The notes: generated by a model from the sequence alone, not told the origin. A stretch of DNA of 64,000 bases from Actinomycetes bacterium (GCA_021793675.1 JAJYSG010000002.1:1-64000), one strand, 5' to 3'; positions 1 to 10,149 are shown, counted from the first letter of the stretch. A program made the numbers and translations.

Positions 1-715
1 AGCACACCCGACGCACGTCGAGGAGGGCGTCGGTACCCGCCGCCTCGATGTCCGACAGCGCCGCGGGCACCATCTCCGGCCGCGTCTCGGCCACGACGAG
101 GGCCGCCTGTGCCTGGACGACGATCCCGGCCACGTGGTGCGCGACGACGTCGTGGAGCTCCCGCGCGAGCTCGAGCCGCTCCTCGCGCCGCACGTCGTCG
201 AGCTCCTGCCGCCGCCGGGCGTCGTCGAGCCGCAGCCACGTGCCCACCGCCAGCGCGAGGCCCCAGGCGACGAGGCTCGCCAGGGCGAGGGGGAGGACGT
301 CCTGGGACCGCGTGGCGGCGGACCGGCCGACGGTCAGCACGACGGCTCCGGCGAGGCCGAGCAGTCCTGCCGCACGGGGTCCGGCGACCCGCACGGCGGC
401 CGCCCCCAGCACCAGGAGCGCCACCGTGCCCGCGAGGCCGGGCTGCGACGGCAGCCGCCAGGCGTCACCGGCGATCGCGGCCGCACCCGCCAGCGCCAGC
501 GCCGCCGCGGCGCTGCGTACGGGACTGCGGGGACCCAGCAGCGCGAGGCCGGCGAGGACCACCCCGGTGACCAGGCCGAGCACCCACCGGCCGGAGCGGA
601 GGCCGGCGCCCACGCCGGCGACGTCGAGGAGCAGCTGGATCCCGAGCGCCACGGCGAGGACGGCCGCGACCACCACGGTGGTGATCGCCCTCCGATGCGT
701 GGCTGTCCGGTTCAT
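1..715 (-). CDS. Two-component sensor histidine kinase (NarL-partner type), 3' part cut by window start
   Basis: Minus-strand translation MNRTATHRRAITTVVVAAVLAVALGIQLL... with several TM segments, then ELARELHDVVAHHVAGIVVQAQAAL (HisKA_3 H-box); no stop before the window edge. Confidence 0.85.
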   Translation of the reverse strand, partial: MNRTATHRRAITTVVVAAVLAVALGIQLLLDVAGVGAGLRSGRWVLGLVTGVVLAGLALLGPRSPVRSAAAALALAGAAAIAGDAWRLPSQPGLAGTVALLVLGAAAVRVAGPRAAGLLGLAGAVVLTVGRSAATRSQDVLPLALASLVAWGLALAVGTWLRLDDARRRQELDDVRREERLELARELHDVVAHHVAGIVVQAQAALVVAETRPEMVPAALSDIEAAGTDALLDVRRVC

Positions 716-836
716 GTCTCACCAGGCTAGGCGGGGCCCGATGCCCCGGACACCGGCCGAAAGGACGACCGCGACGGCGCACCTCCGGCTGTTCGGCCGA
801 TGTGACGGTCCCCGGGCGGCAACCAGGCTCCTGCCC

Positions 837-1769
837 ATGACGACGGCTACCCCCCTCATCCACCTCCGCGGCGTGAGCAAGAGCTACGGGCCACGGACCG
901 CGGTCAGCGACCTGAGCCTCGACGTGCCCGCCGGCTGCGCCTACGGCTTCCTCGGCCACAACGGTGCCGGCAAGACGACGGTGATCCGGATGCTCCTCGG
1001 CCTCACCCCACCCGACGCCGGCACCGTGCACCTCGACGGCCACCCCGTCGACTCGGACCGCCTCGCCGCGCTCGGTCGTGTGGGCGCCATCGTCGAGGAA
1101 CCGCGCTTCCACCCGCACCTCACGGGGTGGGAGAACCTGCGGGTCGTCGCCGCGGTCCGCGGCCCGCAGGCCCTGCGCCGGATCGGGCCTGCGCTCGAGC
1201 GGGTGGGCCTGGCCGACCGGGCACGGGACCGGGTCGCCACCTACTCGCAGGGGATGCGGCAGCGCCTCGGCATCGCCCGCTGCCTGCTGGTGGACCCCAA
1301 GCTCATCGTGCTCGACGAGCCGACCAACGGCCTGGACCCGGGCGGCATCCTGCAGCTGCGCCAGCTCGTCGCCGCGTTCGTCGCCGAGGGCCGCACCGTG
1401 TTCGTCTCGTCGCACGTGCTCGACGAGATCGAGCGGGTGTGCCAGTACGTGGCCGTCATCGACCGGGGCCGTCTCGTCGCCGAGGGCCCCGTGGCCGAGC
1501 TCGTCGGCGGGAGTGCGACGGAGTACGACCTGGTCTGCCGCGACCAGCAGGCCGCCCTCACCGTGCTGTCGACGCACCCGGCGGTGACCTCGGCCGCGCC
1601 GAGCGGGGGCGCCATCCGTGTGACCCTCGGCGACCCGCGCGCGGGCACGGGGCTGGTCACCTGGTTGGTGCGCTCGGGTGTCGACGTCGTCAGCCTCACA
1701 CCCGTCCGCCACAGCCTGGAAGACCGCTTCCTGTCCCTCACGTCCCGAGTCGGAGACCAGCACGCATGA
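837..1769 (+). CDS. ABC transporter ATP-binding protein
   Basis: In-frame ATG at 837 (MTTATPLIHLRGVSKSYG); Walker A GHNGAGKTT, signature YSQGMRQRLGIA, Walker B LIVLDEPTNGLD. Confidence 0.95.
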   Translation: MTTATPLIHLRGVSKSYGPRTAVSDLSLDVPAGCAYGFLGHNGAGKTTVIRMLLGLTPPDAGTVHLDGHPVDSDRLAALGRVGAIVEEPRFHPHLTGWENLRVVAAVRGPQALRRIGPALERVGLADRARDRVATYSQGMRQRLGIARCLLVDPKLIVLDEPTNGLDPGGILQLRQLVAAFVAEGRTVFVSSHVLDEIERVCQYVAVIDRGRLVAEGPVAELVGGSATEYDLVCRDQQAALTVLSTHPAVTSAAPSGGAIRVTLGDPRAGTGLVTWLVRSGVDVVSLTPVRHSLEDRFLSLTSRVGDQHA

Positions 1770-2563
1770 ACCGCACCCTCGTCCGGCAGATGATCGGCGC
1801 CGACCTGCTCAAGCTGCGCCGCCACCGGCCCACCATGGCCGCCGCGGCGGCGCTGTCGGTGGGCACCAGCGCGCTCTACATGCTCTTCATCCTCGCGCGC
1901 CACGGGTGGCACCTGCCCGCCACCCAGCTCCTCGACGACGGGACCACGCTCATGGGTCTCTACTTCGGCCCGATGGCCGCGGTCCTCGTCGGGACGCAGG
2001 CCGGGGTCACCGACCTCGCCAACCACGTGTTCCGGGACCTCGCGGCGACGGGACGCTCGCGCGTGCTGCTGTTCCTCACCCGGGTCCCGGCGGCGGTGCT
2101 GCTGGCGCTGCTGTTCACGCTCGCCGGGTTCGCCGTGAGCACGGCGGCCGCGTACGCCTTCCACGGCGCCGGGCCGGGGCCCGACCTGGGGCTGGTGCTC
2201 CGGTCCGGCGCCTGGGTGGCGTTGGCCACGGCGGTGCTGACCACCCTCGCCGTCGGCGTGGGGTCGCTCACCGGCTCGGCGTCGATCACGCTCGTCGCGG
2301 TCATCGGATGGCAGACGATCGTCACCGGCATCCTCTACATCGCGGGCTTCCTGGGGAACCTCCGGTGGGCGGTGCTCTCGATCGCGCTGAGCCGGTTCCT
2401 CCCGGCCGCGCAGATCGGCACCCGCGACCACCCTGGCTCGTCGAACGCGCTCGTGAACTACAAGGTGCCGATGCCTGCCGCGGTCGCGGCGCTGGTCATC
2501 GTGGCGTGGGTGCTGGTCCCGTCGGTCCTCGGCGCCTGGCGGACGGCGCACCGGGACGTCTGA
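1766..2563 (+). CDS. ABC-2 type transporter permease
   Basis: ATG overlaps upstream stop (translational coupling); multiple hydrophobic helices; partner of preceding ATPase. Confidence 0.85.
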   Translation: MNRTLVRQMIGADLLKLRRHRPTMAAAAALSVGTSALYMLFILARHGWHLPATQLLDDGTTLMGLYFGPMAAVLVGTQAGVTDLANHVFRDLAATGRSRVLLFLTRVPAAVLLALLFTLAGFAVSTAAAYAFHGAGPGPDLGLVLRSGAWVALATAVLTTLAVGVGSLTGSASITLVAVIGWQTIVTGILYIAGFLGNLRWAVLSIALSRFLPAAQIGTRDHPGSSNALVNYKVPMPAAVAALVIVAWVLVPSVLGAWRTAHRDV

Positions 2564-2584
2564 GCGGTGGGCAGGCCGCGGCCC

Positions 2585-3493
2585 TCACGCCTGCGGCAGG
2601 TGCGTCCCGGTGAGCTCCTCGGCGACGGCCCACAGCCGCGCGGCCGTGGCGAGCGAGCGCGCCGGGCGCGGGAACCGGGCCACCGTCGTCGGGCCGACGA
2701 GGCCCAGGCGGCGGCCGGGGCCGTAGTAGGCGCCCTGCCGCGCGTCCGGCGAGGTGGCCGCGACGAGGATCGGCTCGGCGCCGGACTCGACGCCCTGCAC
2801 CGGCAGCAGCGAGCGCCACGGTGCCGGCGGGCGGCCGGCCGTGCCCGCGGGCGGGTGTGACAGCGTCCAGCCGGGGTGGGCTGCGGTGCTGAGCAGGGGC
2901 CAGCCGCGCTCGTCGGCCACCGCCGCGAGGTGGCGCGCCATGAGCAGGTCCGCGAGCTTGGAGCGCGCGTACCCGCCGTTGGGGGAGTAGGAGCGGCGCC
3001 ACTGCGGGTCGTCGAACCGGATGCGGCCCCACGTCGCGGCGGCGCTGCCCATGGTCGCCACGCGCGGCGCGGGGGAGCGCAGCAGCAGCGGCAGCAGCAG
3101 GGTGGTCAGCGCGAACGGGCCGAGGAAGTTGGTGCCGAGCTGGAGCTCGAACCCGTCCGCCGTCTCCTCGCGCCGCCGGGGCGCGTGCACCACGCCGGCG
3201 TTGTTGACCAGCACATGCAGCGGGCGGCCGTCGGCCAGGAGGGCGTCGGCGAAGGCGCGGACCGTGGCGAGGTCGGCCAGGTCGAGGTGGCGCACCTCGA
3301 CGTCCGCGTCCGGCGCCTCCCGGAGGATCTCGGCGCGTGCGGCCTCGCCCTTGTCGACGCTGCGGACGGCCATGACCACCTCGGCACCGGCCAGCGCCAG
3401 GCGGCGCGCCACCTCCCGGCCGATGCCCGTGTTGGAGCCGGTGACGACGACGCGTCGGCCGGCCTGGGGCGGGACGTCGTAGGTGATGGGCAC
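2585..3493 (-). CDS. Short-chain dehydrogenase/reductase (SDR)
   Basis: GTG start; VVVTGSNTGIGREVARRLA (TGxxxGIG), NNAG motif, YARSK active site. Confidence 0.92.
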   Translation of the reverse strand: MPITYDVPPQAGRRVVVTGSNTGIGREVARRLALAGAEVVMAVRSVDKGEAARAEILREAPDADVEVRHLDLADLATVRAFADALLADGRPLHVLVNNAGVVHAPRRREETADGFELQLGTNFLGPFALTTLLLPLLLRSPAPRVATMGSAAATWGRIRFDDPQWRRSYSPNGGYARSKLADLLMARHLAAVADERGWPLLSTAAHPGWTLSHPPAGTAGRPPAPWRSLLPVQGVESGAEPILVAATSPDARQGAYYGPGRRLGLVGPTTVARFPRPARSLATAARLWAVAEELTGTHLPQA

Positions 3494-3626
3494 GGGCGCT
3501 CCTGGCGACGGTGGTGGGCTCTCGCCTCGGACGCTACGGCACGGTGGGGCGAGGACGCGTCGCACCTGGCGCCGGTGGCCGCCCGCAGCCCGACGTGGGG
3601 GCCCCGCCGCCTGCGACGGGGACGGG

Positions 3627-4346
3627 TCAGCCGACCGCGGTGCCGAACGCCTTGCCGACCGCCCACGTGAAGGCCATGGTGGCCGCGCCCATCCCGGCGT
3701 TGCGCAGCACGGCGCGCCCGGCGGGCGCCCCGCCGAGCCGCGCCGAGACGAACCCCGTCACCGTGAGCCCGACGAGAACGGCGGCCACGGTCAGCCAGAT
3801 CCGCCAGCCGCCCGCCGGCACGAGGATCACCAGCAGCGGGATGAGCGCGCCGACCGTGAAGGAGAGGAACGAGGCGCCCGCGGCGGCCCACGGGCTCGTC
3901 AGCTCGTCGGGGTCGATGCCGAGCTCCGCCTCCGCGTGCGCGCGCAGCGCGTCGTGCTCCGTGAGCTGCGTGGCCACCTGGGCGGCCAGCTCCGGCGTCA
4001 GCCCCTTCTCCTGGTAGAGGCCCGCGAGCTCGGCCAGCTCGTCGTCGGGCATCGTCTCGAGCTCCCAGCGCTCCTTGGCGAGCACCGCCCGTTCGGTGTC
4101 GCGCTGGGTGCTCACCGACACGTACTCGCCGCCGGCCATCGACATGGCGCCCGCCACCAGGCCCGCGACCCCGGCCGTGGCGATCGCCGTGACGTTCGAC
4201 GTGGCGCCCGCGACACCGATGACGATGCCGGCCACCGAGACGATCCCGTCGTTGGCCCCGAGCACCCCCGCCCGCAGCCAGTTGAGCCGGGCGCCCAGCC
4301 CGGCGCCGTGCGGCTCCGCCTCGTGCCCGGCGGGTTCCGTGCTCAT
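3627..4346 (-). CDS. VIT1/CCC1 family (DUF125) membrane transporter
   Basis: LRAGVLGANDGIVSVAGIVIGVAGATSN...AGAMSMAGGEYVSVSTQRDTE is characteristic of the VIT1/CCC1 family. Confidence 0.92.
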   Translation of the reverse strand: MSTEPAGHEAEPHGAGLGARLNWLRAGVLGANDGIVSVAGIVIGVAGATSNVTAIATAGVAGLVAGAMSMAGGEYVSVSTQRDTERAVLAKERWELETMPDDELAELAGLYQEKGLTPELAAQVATQLTEHDALRAHAEAELGIDPDELTSPWAAAGASFLSFTVGALIPLLVILVPAGGWRIWLTVAAVLVGLTVTGFVSARLGGAPAGRAVLRNAGMGAATMAFTWAVGKAFGTAVG

Positions 4347-4505
4347 GGGACCTCCCCTTCGTCGGCTGCGACCACGCTAGGGCGCCGCGCCCGCCGCGGC
4401 TCGCCGGGCGCCCGCGCCGCCGGACGTGCGGCCGCCCCACGCGGGGACCATGCTCGGTCCGGGCCGGACGACGACGTCCGGGCACGGCGGGCGAAGGGGA
4501 CTGCC

Positions 4506-5327
4506 ATGGACCGCTCCGGCACGGCGATCGCGGGGCGTCGGGTGCTCGTCACCGGGGGCGGCCGCGGGCTCGGCCGGCGCATCGCGCTGCGGGCGGCGGC
4601 GCGGGGCGCCGCCGAGGTGGTCATCTGGGACGTCGACGAGGCGCGGGCGGAGCAGGTGGCCGACGAGATCCGGGCGCACCACCGGGCCGCGAGCGCCCGG
4701 GCCGTCGATGTCACTGACGCCGCCGCGGTGGCCGGGGCCGGCGCCGCCACGGGCGACGTGGACGTCGTCGTCAGCTGCGCGGGCGTGGTCACGGGCCGGC
4801 GCCTCCTCGACGCGGACGAGGCCGGCATCCGCCGCACGTTCGACGTCAACACGCTCGCCCTGTACTGGGTGGCCCGCGCGTTCCTGCCCGGCATGGTGGC
4901 GCGCGACCGGGGCACCGTGGTGACCATCGCCTCAGCCGCCGGTCTGGTGGGCGTCGCCCGCCAGACCGACTACTCGGCGAGCAAGTTCGCCGCCGTCGGC
5001 TTCACCGAGTCGCTGCGGGCCGAGCTGCGGGGCGAGCGCTCGCGCGTGCGCACGCTGCTCGTCTGCCCCTACTACATCGACACGGGCATGTTCGAGGGCG
5101 TGCGCACCCGGGTGCCGTGGCTGCTGCCGATCCTGCGGGAGGACCACGTGGCGCGCGCCGTGGTCGACGGCATCGAGCGCGGCCGGTCCCAGCTCATGCT
5201 GCCGCCGGCGGTCTGGCTGCTGCCCGGCATGCGGCTGCTCGGCACGCGCGGGTTCGACGCGGTCATGGACGTGCTGGGCGTCAACCACACGATGGACCGC
5301 TTCGTCGGGCGCACGCCCGGGGCGTGA
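4506..5327 (+). CDS. SDR family oxidoreductase
   Basis: VLVTGGGRGLGRRIALRAA, SCAGV, YSASK active site. Confidence 0.92.
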   Translation: MDRSGTAIAGRRVLVTGGGRGLGRRIALRAAARGAAEVVIWDVDEARAEQVADEIRAHHRAASARAVDVTDAAAVAGAGAATGDVDVVVSCAGVVTGRRLLDADEAGIRRTFDVNTLALYWVARAFLPGMVARDRGTVVTIASAAGLVGVARQTDYSASKFAAVGFTESLRAELRGERSRVRTLLVCPYYIDTGMFEGVRTRVPWLLPILREDHVARAVVDGIERGRSQLMLPPAVWLLPGMRLLGTRGFDAVMDVLGVNHTMDRFVGRTPGA

Positions 5328-5360
5328 GGGGCGCCCCCGGGGCGGGGCCAGGATGGAGGC

Positions 5361-6608
5361 ATGACCTCTCTGCAGCCCATCCGCACCACCCGTTCGTCCG
5401 TCGCGATCGTCAATGCCTACGTGGTCCCCGTCACCGGCGCGCCGGTGGAGCACGGCACCGTGCTCGTCGAGGACGGCGTCATCACCGCCGTCGGGCGCGA
5501 CGTCGCGGTGCCCGACGGGGTCCGCACGCTCGACGTCGGCGGCCGCTGGGTGCTGCCGGGCTTCGTCGAGGCCCACGGGCACCTCGGCGTGCACGAGGAG
5601 GGCGAGGGCTGGGCCGGCGAGGACGTCAACGAGATGACCGACCCCAACGGCGCGGGGCTGCGGGCGATCGACGCGGTCAACATCGAGGAGGAGGGGTTCC
5701 GGGACGCGCTCGCGGGCGGCGTGACGTCCGTGGTGGTCAAGCCGGGCAGCGGCAACCCCATCGGCGGCCAGACCGTCGCCATCAAGACGTGGGGCGGCCG
5801 CACGGTCGACGAGCAGGTGATCAGCGACGCGGTCTCGGTCAAGGCCGCGCTCGGCGAGAACCCCAAGCGGGTCTACGGCGACAAGAAGGCGCTGCCGTCG
5901 ACGCGGCTGGGCGTGGCCTACGTGGTGCGCAAGGCCTTCGTCGACGCACAGGGCTACGCCGCTCGTCGGGCCGCCGCCGAGGCGAAGGGCGAGCCGTTCG
6001 ACCGCGACCTGGCCAAGGAGACGCTGGTGCGCGTGCTCGAGGGTGAGCTGGTGTGGGACCAGCACACGCACCGGGCCGACGACATCGCGACCGCGATCCG
6101 GCTCTCCGAGGAGTTCGGGTACCGGCTCGTGGTCAACCACGGCACCGAGGGTGCGCTCATCGCCGACGTGCTGGCAGAGAAGGACGTCCCCGTGATCTTC
6201 GGGCCGCTGTTCACCAGCCGCTCGAAGGTGGAGCTGCGGAACCGGGCGATCGCCAACCTCGGGCGCCTGGCGGCGGCCGGCGTGCGCGTCGCGATCACCA
6301 CCGACCACCCCGTGGTGCCCATCAACTTCCTGGTGCACCAGGCGTCGTTCGCCGTCAAGGAGGGGCTGGACCGCGACGTCGCGCTGCGGGCGCTGACGGT
6401 GAACCCGGCGTCGTTCCTCGGGCTGTCCTCCCGCGTGGGCGCGCTGGCGCCCGGGCTGGACGGCGACGTCGTCGTGTGGAGCGGAGACCCGCTCGACATC
6501 ACCTCCCGGGCGGAGCACGTGTTCGTCACCGGGACCGAGGTCTACACGTGGGACGCCGCCGCGAAGGCCGGGCGTGTCCGGGAGCGCGCGGAGCGGTTCG
6601 CCTCGTAG
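5361..6608 (+). CDS. Amidohydrolase (imidazolonepropionase-like)
   Basis: GRWVLPGFVEAHGHLGVHEE, HTHRADDIATAI, TTDHPVVP metal-site motifs. Confidence 0.9.
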   Translation: MTSLQPIRTTRSSVAIVNAYVVPVTGAPVEHGTVLVEDGVITAVGRDVAVPDGVRTLDVGGRWVLPGFVEAHGHLGVHEEGEGWAGEDVNEMTDPNGAGLRAIDAVNIEEEGFRDALAGGVTSVVVKPGSGNPIGGQTVAIKTWGGRTVDEQVISDAVSVKAALGENPKRVYGDKKALPSTRLGVAYVVRKAFVDAQGYAARRAAAEAKGEPFDRDLAKETLVRVLEGELVWDQHTHRADDIATAIRLSEEFGYRLVVNHGTEGALIADVLAEKDVPVIFGPLFTSRSKVELRNRAIANLGRLAAAGVRVAITTDHPVVPINFLVHQASFAVKEGLDRDVALRALTVNPASFLGLSSRVGALAPGLDGDVVVWSGDPLDITSRAEHVFVTGTEVYTWDAAAKAGRVRERAERFAS

Positions 6609-6621
6609 CCAGGGGTGGTGA

Positions 6622-7311
6622 TCAGGCGGCTCCCGGCTGCAGGGCGGTCACGTTCAGCAGGGGAGCGCCGGCCATCCGGCACGCGGTGAACTGGGTGGTG
6701 GGCAGGAACAACGCGTGGGTCTCGCCCGGCGGGTAGACGCGCAGGCCGTCGGCCGTCACCGGGTCGCAGGTCGCCGGCGGGTAGTTGAGGGCATTCGCGA
6801 TGCCGAGCCTCGCGTGCGCGCTGCCGCCGGGGGCGAGCGTCACGGTCGCCGGCGGGCTCGAGGGGTCCCTACCGGCCGCGGCCCCGAGCTGCGTGCCGTT
6901 GCCGTCGCCGACCAACGACACGCCCGGCCACCCCTCCAGCGTGCAGGACCGGCCGGCGGTACTGGTCAGGACGAGGTCGACGTAGGACGTGCCGGCTGCG
7001 ACCCCGCCGCCGGTGCCGAGCGACACCGAGAGCGCAGCGGAGCTGCACCGCGGCGCCGCCGCGGCGGACGGGGGCGGGGCAGTGCCGCTGGCGGTGGCGC
7101 CGCTCGTGGCGGCCGCTGCGCTGGTCGCAGCCGCGCCGCTCGTCGCCGGCGCGCTCGGCCCGGTGCCGGCGGGCGCGCTCGCGGGTGTCGTCGCCGTTGC
7201 CGTTGCCGACGTCGGTGGCCCGATGGTGGCACCGGCGGTGCACCCCGCGAGCGCGGCCGCGGCGAGCGCGGTGACGACGGTGGCGACGACGAGACGGCGG
7301 CGCGTCCTCAT
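6622..7311 (-). CDS. DUF4232-like secreted lipoprotein
   Basis: Lipobox LAGCT; C-terminal CTLEGWPGVSLVGDGNG... as in DUF4232 proteins. Confidence 0.8.
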   Translation of the reverse strand: MRTRRRLVVATVVTALAAAALAGCTAGATIGPPTSATATATTPASAPAGTGPSAPATSGAAATSAAAATSGATASGTAPPPSAAAAPRCSSAALSVSLGTGGGVAAGTSYVDLVLTSTAGRSCTLEGWPGVSLVGDGNGTQLGAAAGRDPSSPPATVTLAPGGSAHARLGIANALNYPPATCDPVTADGLRVYPPGETHALFLPTTQFTACRMAGAPLLNVTALQPGAA

Positions 7312-7424
7312 GGCGGACAGTGTGATCACCGCAGCGTCGTCCGTGCGGCATCCGCCCCGAGTGTTCGTCGTTCGGGTGGAGGAGGAGAACGGAGGCGCCT
7401 CCGTTAGCGGCCTAGGCTGGGCGC

Positions 7425-8435
7425 ATGGTCGCTTACCGAAACCTGGGCCGCTCCGGCCTCAAGGTCACCGAGATCACCTACGGCAACTGGCTCACCCACG
7501 GGTCCCAGATCGAGAACGACACCGCCAAGGCCTGCGTGCGCGCGGCGCTGGACGCGGGCATCACGAGCTTCGACACCGCCGACGTCTACGCCAACACCGC
7601 CGCGGAGACCGTCCTCGGCGAGGCCCTGGCGGGCGAGCGCCGCGACGGCCTCGAGGTCTTCACCAAGGTGTTCTGGCCCACCGGGCCCCGCGGCGCCAAC
7701 GACCGCGGGCTGAGCCGCAAGCACATCCTGCGGTCGATCGAGGGGTCGCTCTCGCGCCTCCAGACCGACTACGTCGACCTCTACCAGGCGCATCGCTACG
7801 ACCACGTGACGCCGCTCGAGGAGACGATGCAGGCGTTCGCGGACGTGGTGCGCTCCGGCAAGGCGCTGTACATCGGCGTCTCCGAGTGGACGGCCGAGCA
7901 GATCCGCGCCGGCGTCGCGCTCGCCCGCGAGCTGCACGTGCCGCTGGTCTCCAACCAGCCGCAGTACTCGATGCTGTGGCGGGTCATCGAGGAGCAGGTG
8001 GTGCCCACGAGCGAGGAGCTCGGCCTGTCCCAGGTCGTCTGGTCGCCGGTGGCGCAGGGCGTGCTGAGCGGCAAGTACCTGCCGGGGGCCGCCGCGCCGG
8101 CCGGCTCGCGCGCCACGGACGAGAAGGGCGGCGCCCAGATGGTCCGCCGCTTCACGGAGAACCAGGACGTGCTCACCCGGGTGCAGGCGCTGCGCCCGGT
8201 GGCCGACGAGCTGGGCCTGACGATGGCGCAGCTGGCCGTCGCCTGGGTGCTGCAGAACCCGAACGTCGCGGCGGCGCTCATCGGCGCGTCCCGGCCCGAG
8301 CAGGTCGCCGAGAACGTCAAGGCCTCCGGGGTCGTGATCCCGCCCGAGCTGCTGGCTCGCATCGACGAGGCGCTCGGCGACGTCGTCGTCCGCGACCCCG
8401 CCCTGACCGCGCAGAGCTCGCCCGCGTCGATCTGA
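7425..8435 (+). CDS. Aldo/keto reductase family protein
   Basis: YRNLGRSGLKVTEITYGNW, FDTADVYANTAAETVLGEAL, DLYQAHRYD. Confidence 0.95.
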   Translation: MVAYRNLGRSGLKVTEITYGNWLTHGSQIENDTAKACVRAALDAGITSFDTADVYANTAAETVLGEALAGERRDGLEVFTKVFWPTGPRGANDRGLSRKHILRSIEGSLSRLQTDYVDLYQAHRYDHVTPLEETMQAFADVVRSGKALYIGVSEWTAEQIRAGVALARELHVPLVSNQPQYSMLWRVIEEQVVPTSEELGLSQVVWSPVAQGVLSGKYLPGAAAPAGSRATDEKGGAQMVRRFTENQDVLTRVQALRPVADELGLTMAQLAVAWVLQNPNVAAALIGASRPEQVAENVKASGVVIPPELLARIDEALGDVVVRDPALTAQSSPASI

Positions 8436-8503
8436 CCCCTCCCGCCCCCACCCGACCCCCTTCCGCTTCCCCTTCCATCCCTCCCCTCCTTCCCTCGTGC
8501 ATT

Positions 8504-8555
8504 CCCAACGTCCGAGCGAGTGGGGCCTCTGGCCCTCACTCGCTCGGACGTTGGG
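8504..8555. terminator. Strong inverted repeat, likely terminator
   Basis: CCCAACGTCCGAGCGAGTG ... CACTCGCTCGGACGTTGGG, 19-bp perfect stem between two + strand genes. Confidence 0.75.
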
Positions 8556-8665
8556 CGTGGGGAGAGGAGGGAAGGGGAGAAGGGCGGAGGGGCGTGTGGG
8601 AAGGCCGATGAACTGAATCGGTGCCCGGCGTCGTTCTCCTGGGGAGACCCCGAGGAGCACCGGGC

Positions 8666-9172
8666 ATGGATGTCGACGACCGCGCGGTCCTGCGCGAGCT
8701 GCACGACCGGCACGCCGCCGCGGTGTGGCGGTTCGTCGTGCACCTCACCGGGACCAGCGCGGGCGCCGACGACGTGGTGCAGGAGACCCTGCTGCGCGCC
8801 TGGCGCAGCCCCACGGTGATGGCGCAGGACCCGGCCACGGCGCGCTCGTGGATGTTCACGGTCGCCAGGCACCTGGTGGTCGACGAGGCCCGCAGCGCCC
8901 GCCGCCGGCACGAGACCGACGTCGACGAGCTTCCGGACCGGCCCGTCGCCGACCGCACCGACGCGATCTTCGACGCGATCCTCATCGCGGAGGCCCTCGC
9001 CGGCCTCACCGAGGAGCATCGGACGGTCATCGTGCGCGCCTACTACGGCCGCCTGAGCACCGCGGAGCTGTCCGACGAGCTGGGCATCCCGCCCGGCACC
9101 GTCAAGTCGCGGTTGCACTACGGGTTGCGGGCGCTCCGGCTCGCGCTGCAGGAGAAGGGGGTCGTGCGATGA
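8666..9172 (+). CDS. ECF RNA polymerase sigma factor
   Basis: Region 2 DVVQETLLRAWR, region 4 YYGRLSTAELSDELGIPPGTVKSRLHYGLRALR. Confidence 0.93.
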   Translation: MDVDDRAVLRELHDRHAAAVWRFVVHLTGTSAGADDVVQETLLRAWRSPTVMAQDPATARSWMFTVARHLVVDEARSARRRHETDVDELPDRPVADRTDAIFDAILIAEALAGLTEEHRTVIVRAYYGRLSTAELSDELGIPPGTVKSRLHYGLRALRLALQEKGVVR

Positions 9173-10149
9173 CGCCCGAGCGCGTGGACCAGGAGCACGA
9201 GGCGTTCTCCGACTGGGACGCCGCCTACCTGCTCGGCGCCCTCGACCCCGACGAGCGCCGCGCCTACGAGGACCACCTCGCCGGATGCCCGCGCTGCCGG
9301 ACCGCCGTCGCCGAGCTGGCCCCGCTTCCCGGGCTGCTCGCGCGGGCCCGCCCCGCGTGGCACGACGAGGCGGGTGTGCCGTGGCAGCTCACGGCGCGGA
9401 GCCGGCGCGACGCGTCTCCTGCCGGCGACGCCCCGACGACGGGCGACGCCCCGACGACGGGCGACGCTCCGATGGCGGACGACGTCCCGATGGTGGGCGA
9501 CGCGTCTCCTGCCGGCGACGCCCCGACGACGGGCGACGCTCCGACGACGGGCGACGCTCCGACGGCGGGCGACGCTCCGATGGCGGACGACGCTCCGACG
9601 GCGGGCGACGGGCCGACAGCGGGCGACGGGCCCGGCGCGGGCGGTGGCCGGCAGGCGGATCTCGTCGACGTCTCCGCGCGGCTGGAGCGTCGTCGCCGGC
9701 TGCGGCGTCGGCTGGTCACGGGCCTCGCGGCCGTCGTCGTCCTCGGTCTTGCGGTCGCGGCGCCCTTCGTCGTCCAGCGGCTCACCGGCCGCACGGCCCC
9801 CCCGGCCCAGACCGTGGCGCTCACGCGCCAGATCGATACGCCGCTGACGGCGAGCGTGTCGTTCACCCCGACGCCGTGGGGCACGCGCCTGTCGATGGAG
9901 TGCGACTACCCGGCGACATCGGCCGCGTCGGGGTACGGGCAGCCGGGCTCGTCGGACGGCGGCGTCTACTCCCTCGTCGTGACGGACGTCGCCGGCCGGA
10001 CCACGCAGGTGTCGACCTGGTCGGCGCAGCCGGGTCTCGACGTGCACCTCGACGCCGCGACGGCCGTCCCGCTCGACCGCATCGCGTCCGTGGCGGTCCG
10101 GTCCGCGGCGGGAACGACGCTGCTCGCGGCCCCCGTGGCGACCGGCTGA
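9169..10149 (+). CDS. Zinc-binding anti-sigma factor with repeat linker and one TM helix
   Basis: Overlaps sigma stop; HLAGCPRCRTAV (HxxxCxxC ZAS motif); single TM after a GDAPTT repeat linker. Confidence 0.85.
   Translation: MTPERVDQEHEAFSDWDAAYLLGALDPDERRAYEDHLAGCPRCRTAVAELAPLPGLLARARPAWHDEAGVPWQLTARSRRDASPAGDAPTTGDAPTTGDAPMADDVPMVGDASPAGDAPTTGDAPTTGDAPTAGDAPMADDAPTAGDGPTAGDGPGAGGGRQADLVDVSARLERRRRLRRRLVTGLAAVVVLGLAVAAPFVVQRLTGRTAPPAQTVALTRQIDTPLTASVSFTPTPWGTRLSMECDYPATSAASGYGQPGSSDGGVYSLVVTDVAGRTTQVSTWSAQPGLDVHLDAATAVPLDRIASVAVRSAAGTTLLAAPVATG
9424..9639 (+). repeat. 12 x 18-bp in-frame tandem repeat
   Basis: Hexapeptide unit GDAP(T/M)(T/A) repeated 12 times with variants DDVPMV, GDASPA, GDGPTA. 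Confidence 0.9.

Noticed and set aside
48-836. N-terminal extension of the ABC ATPase ORF to position 48
   Set aside because: Antisense to the histidine kinase; natural ATG at 837 gives a standard ABC ATPase N-terminus
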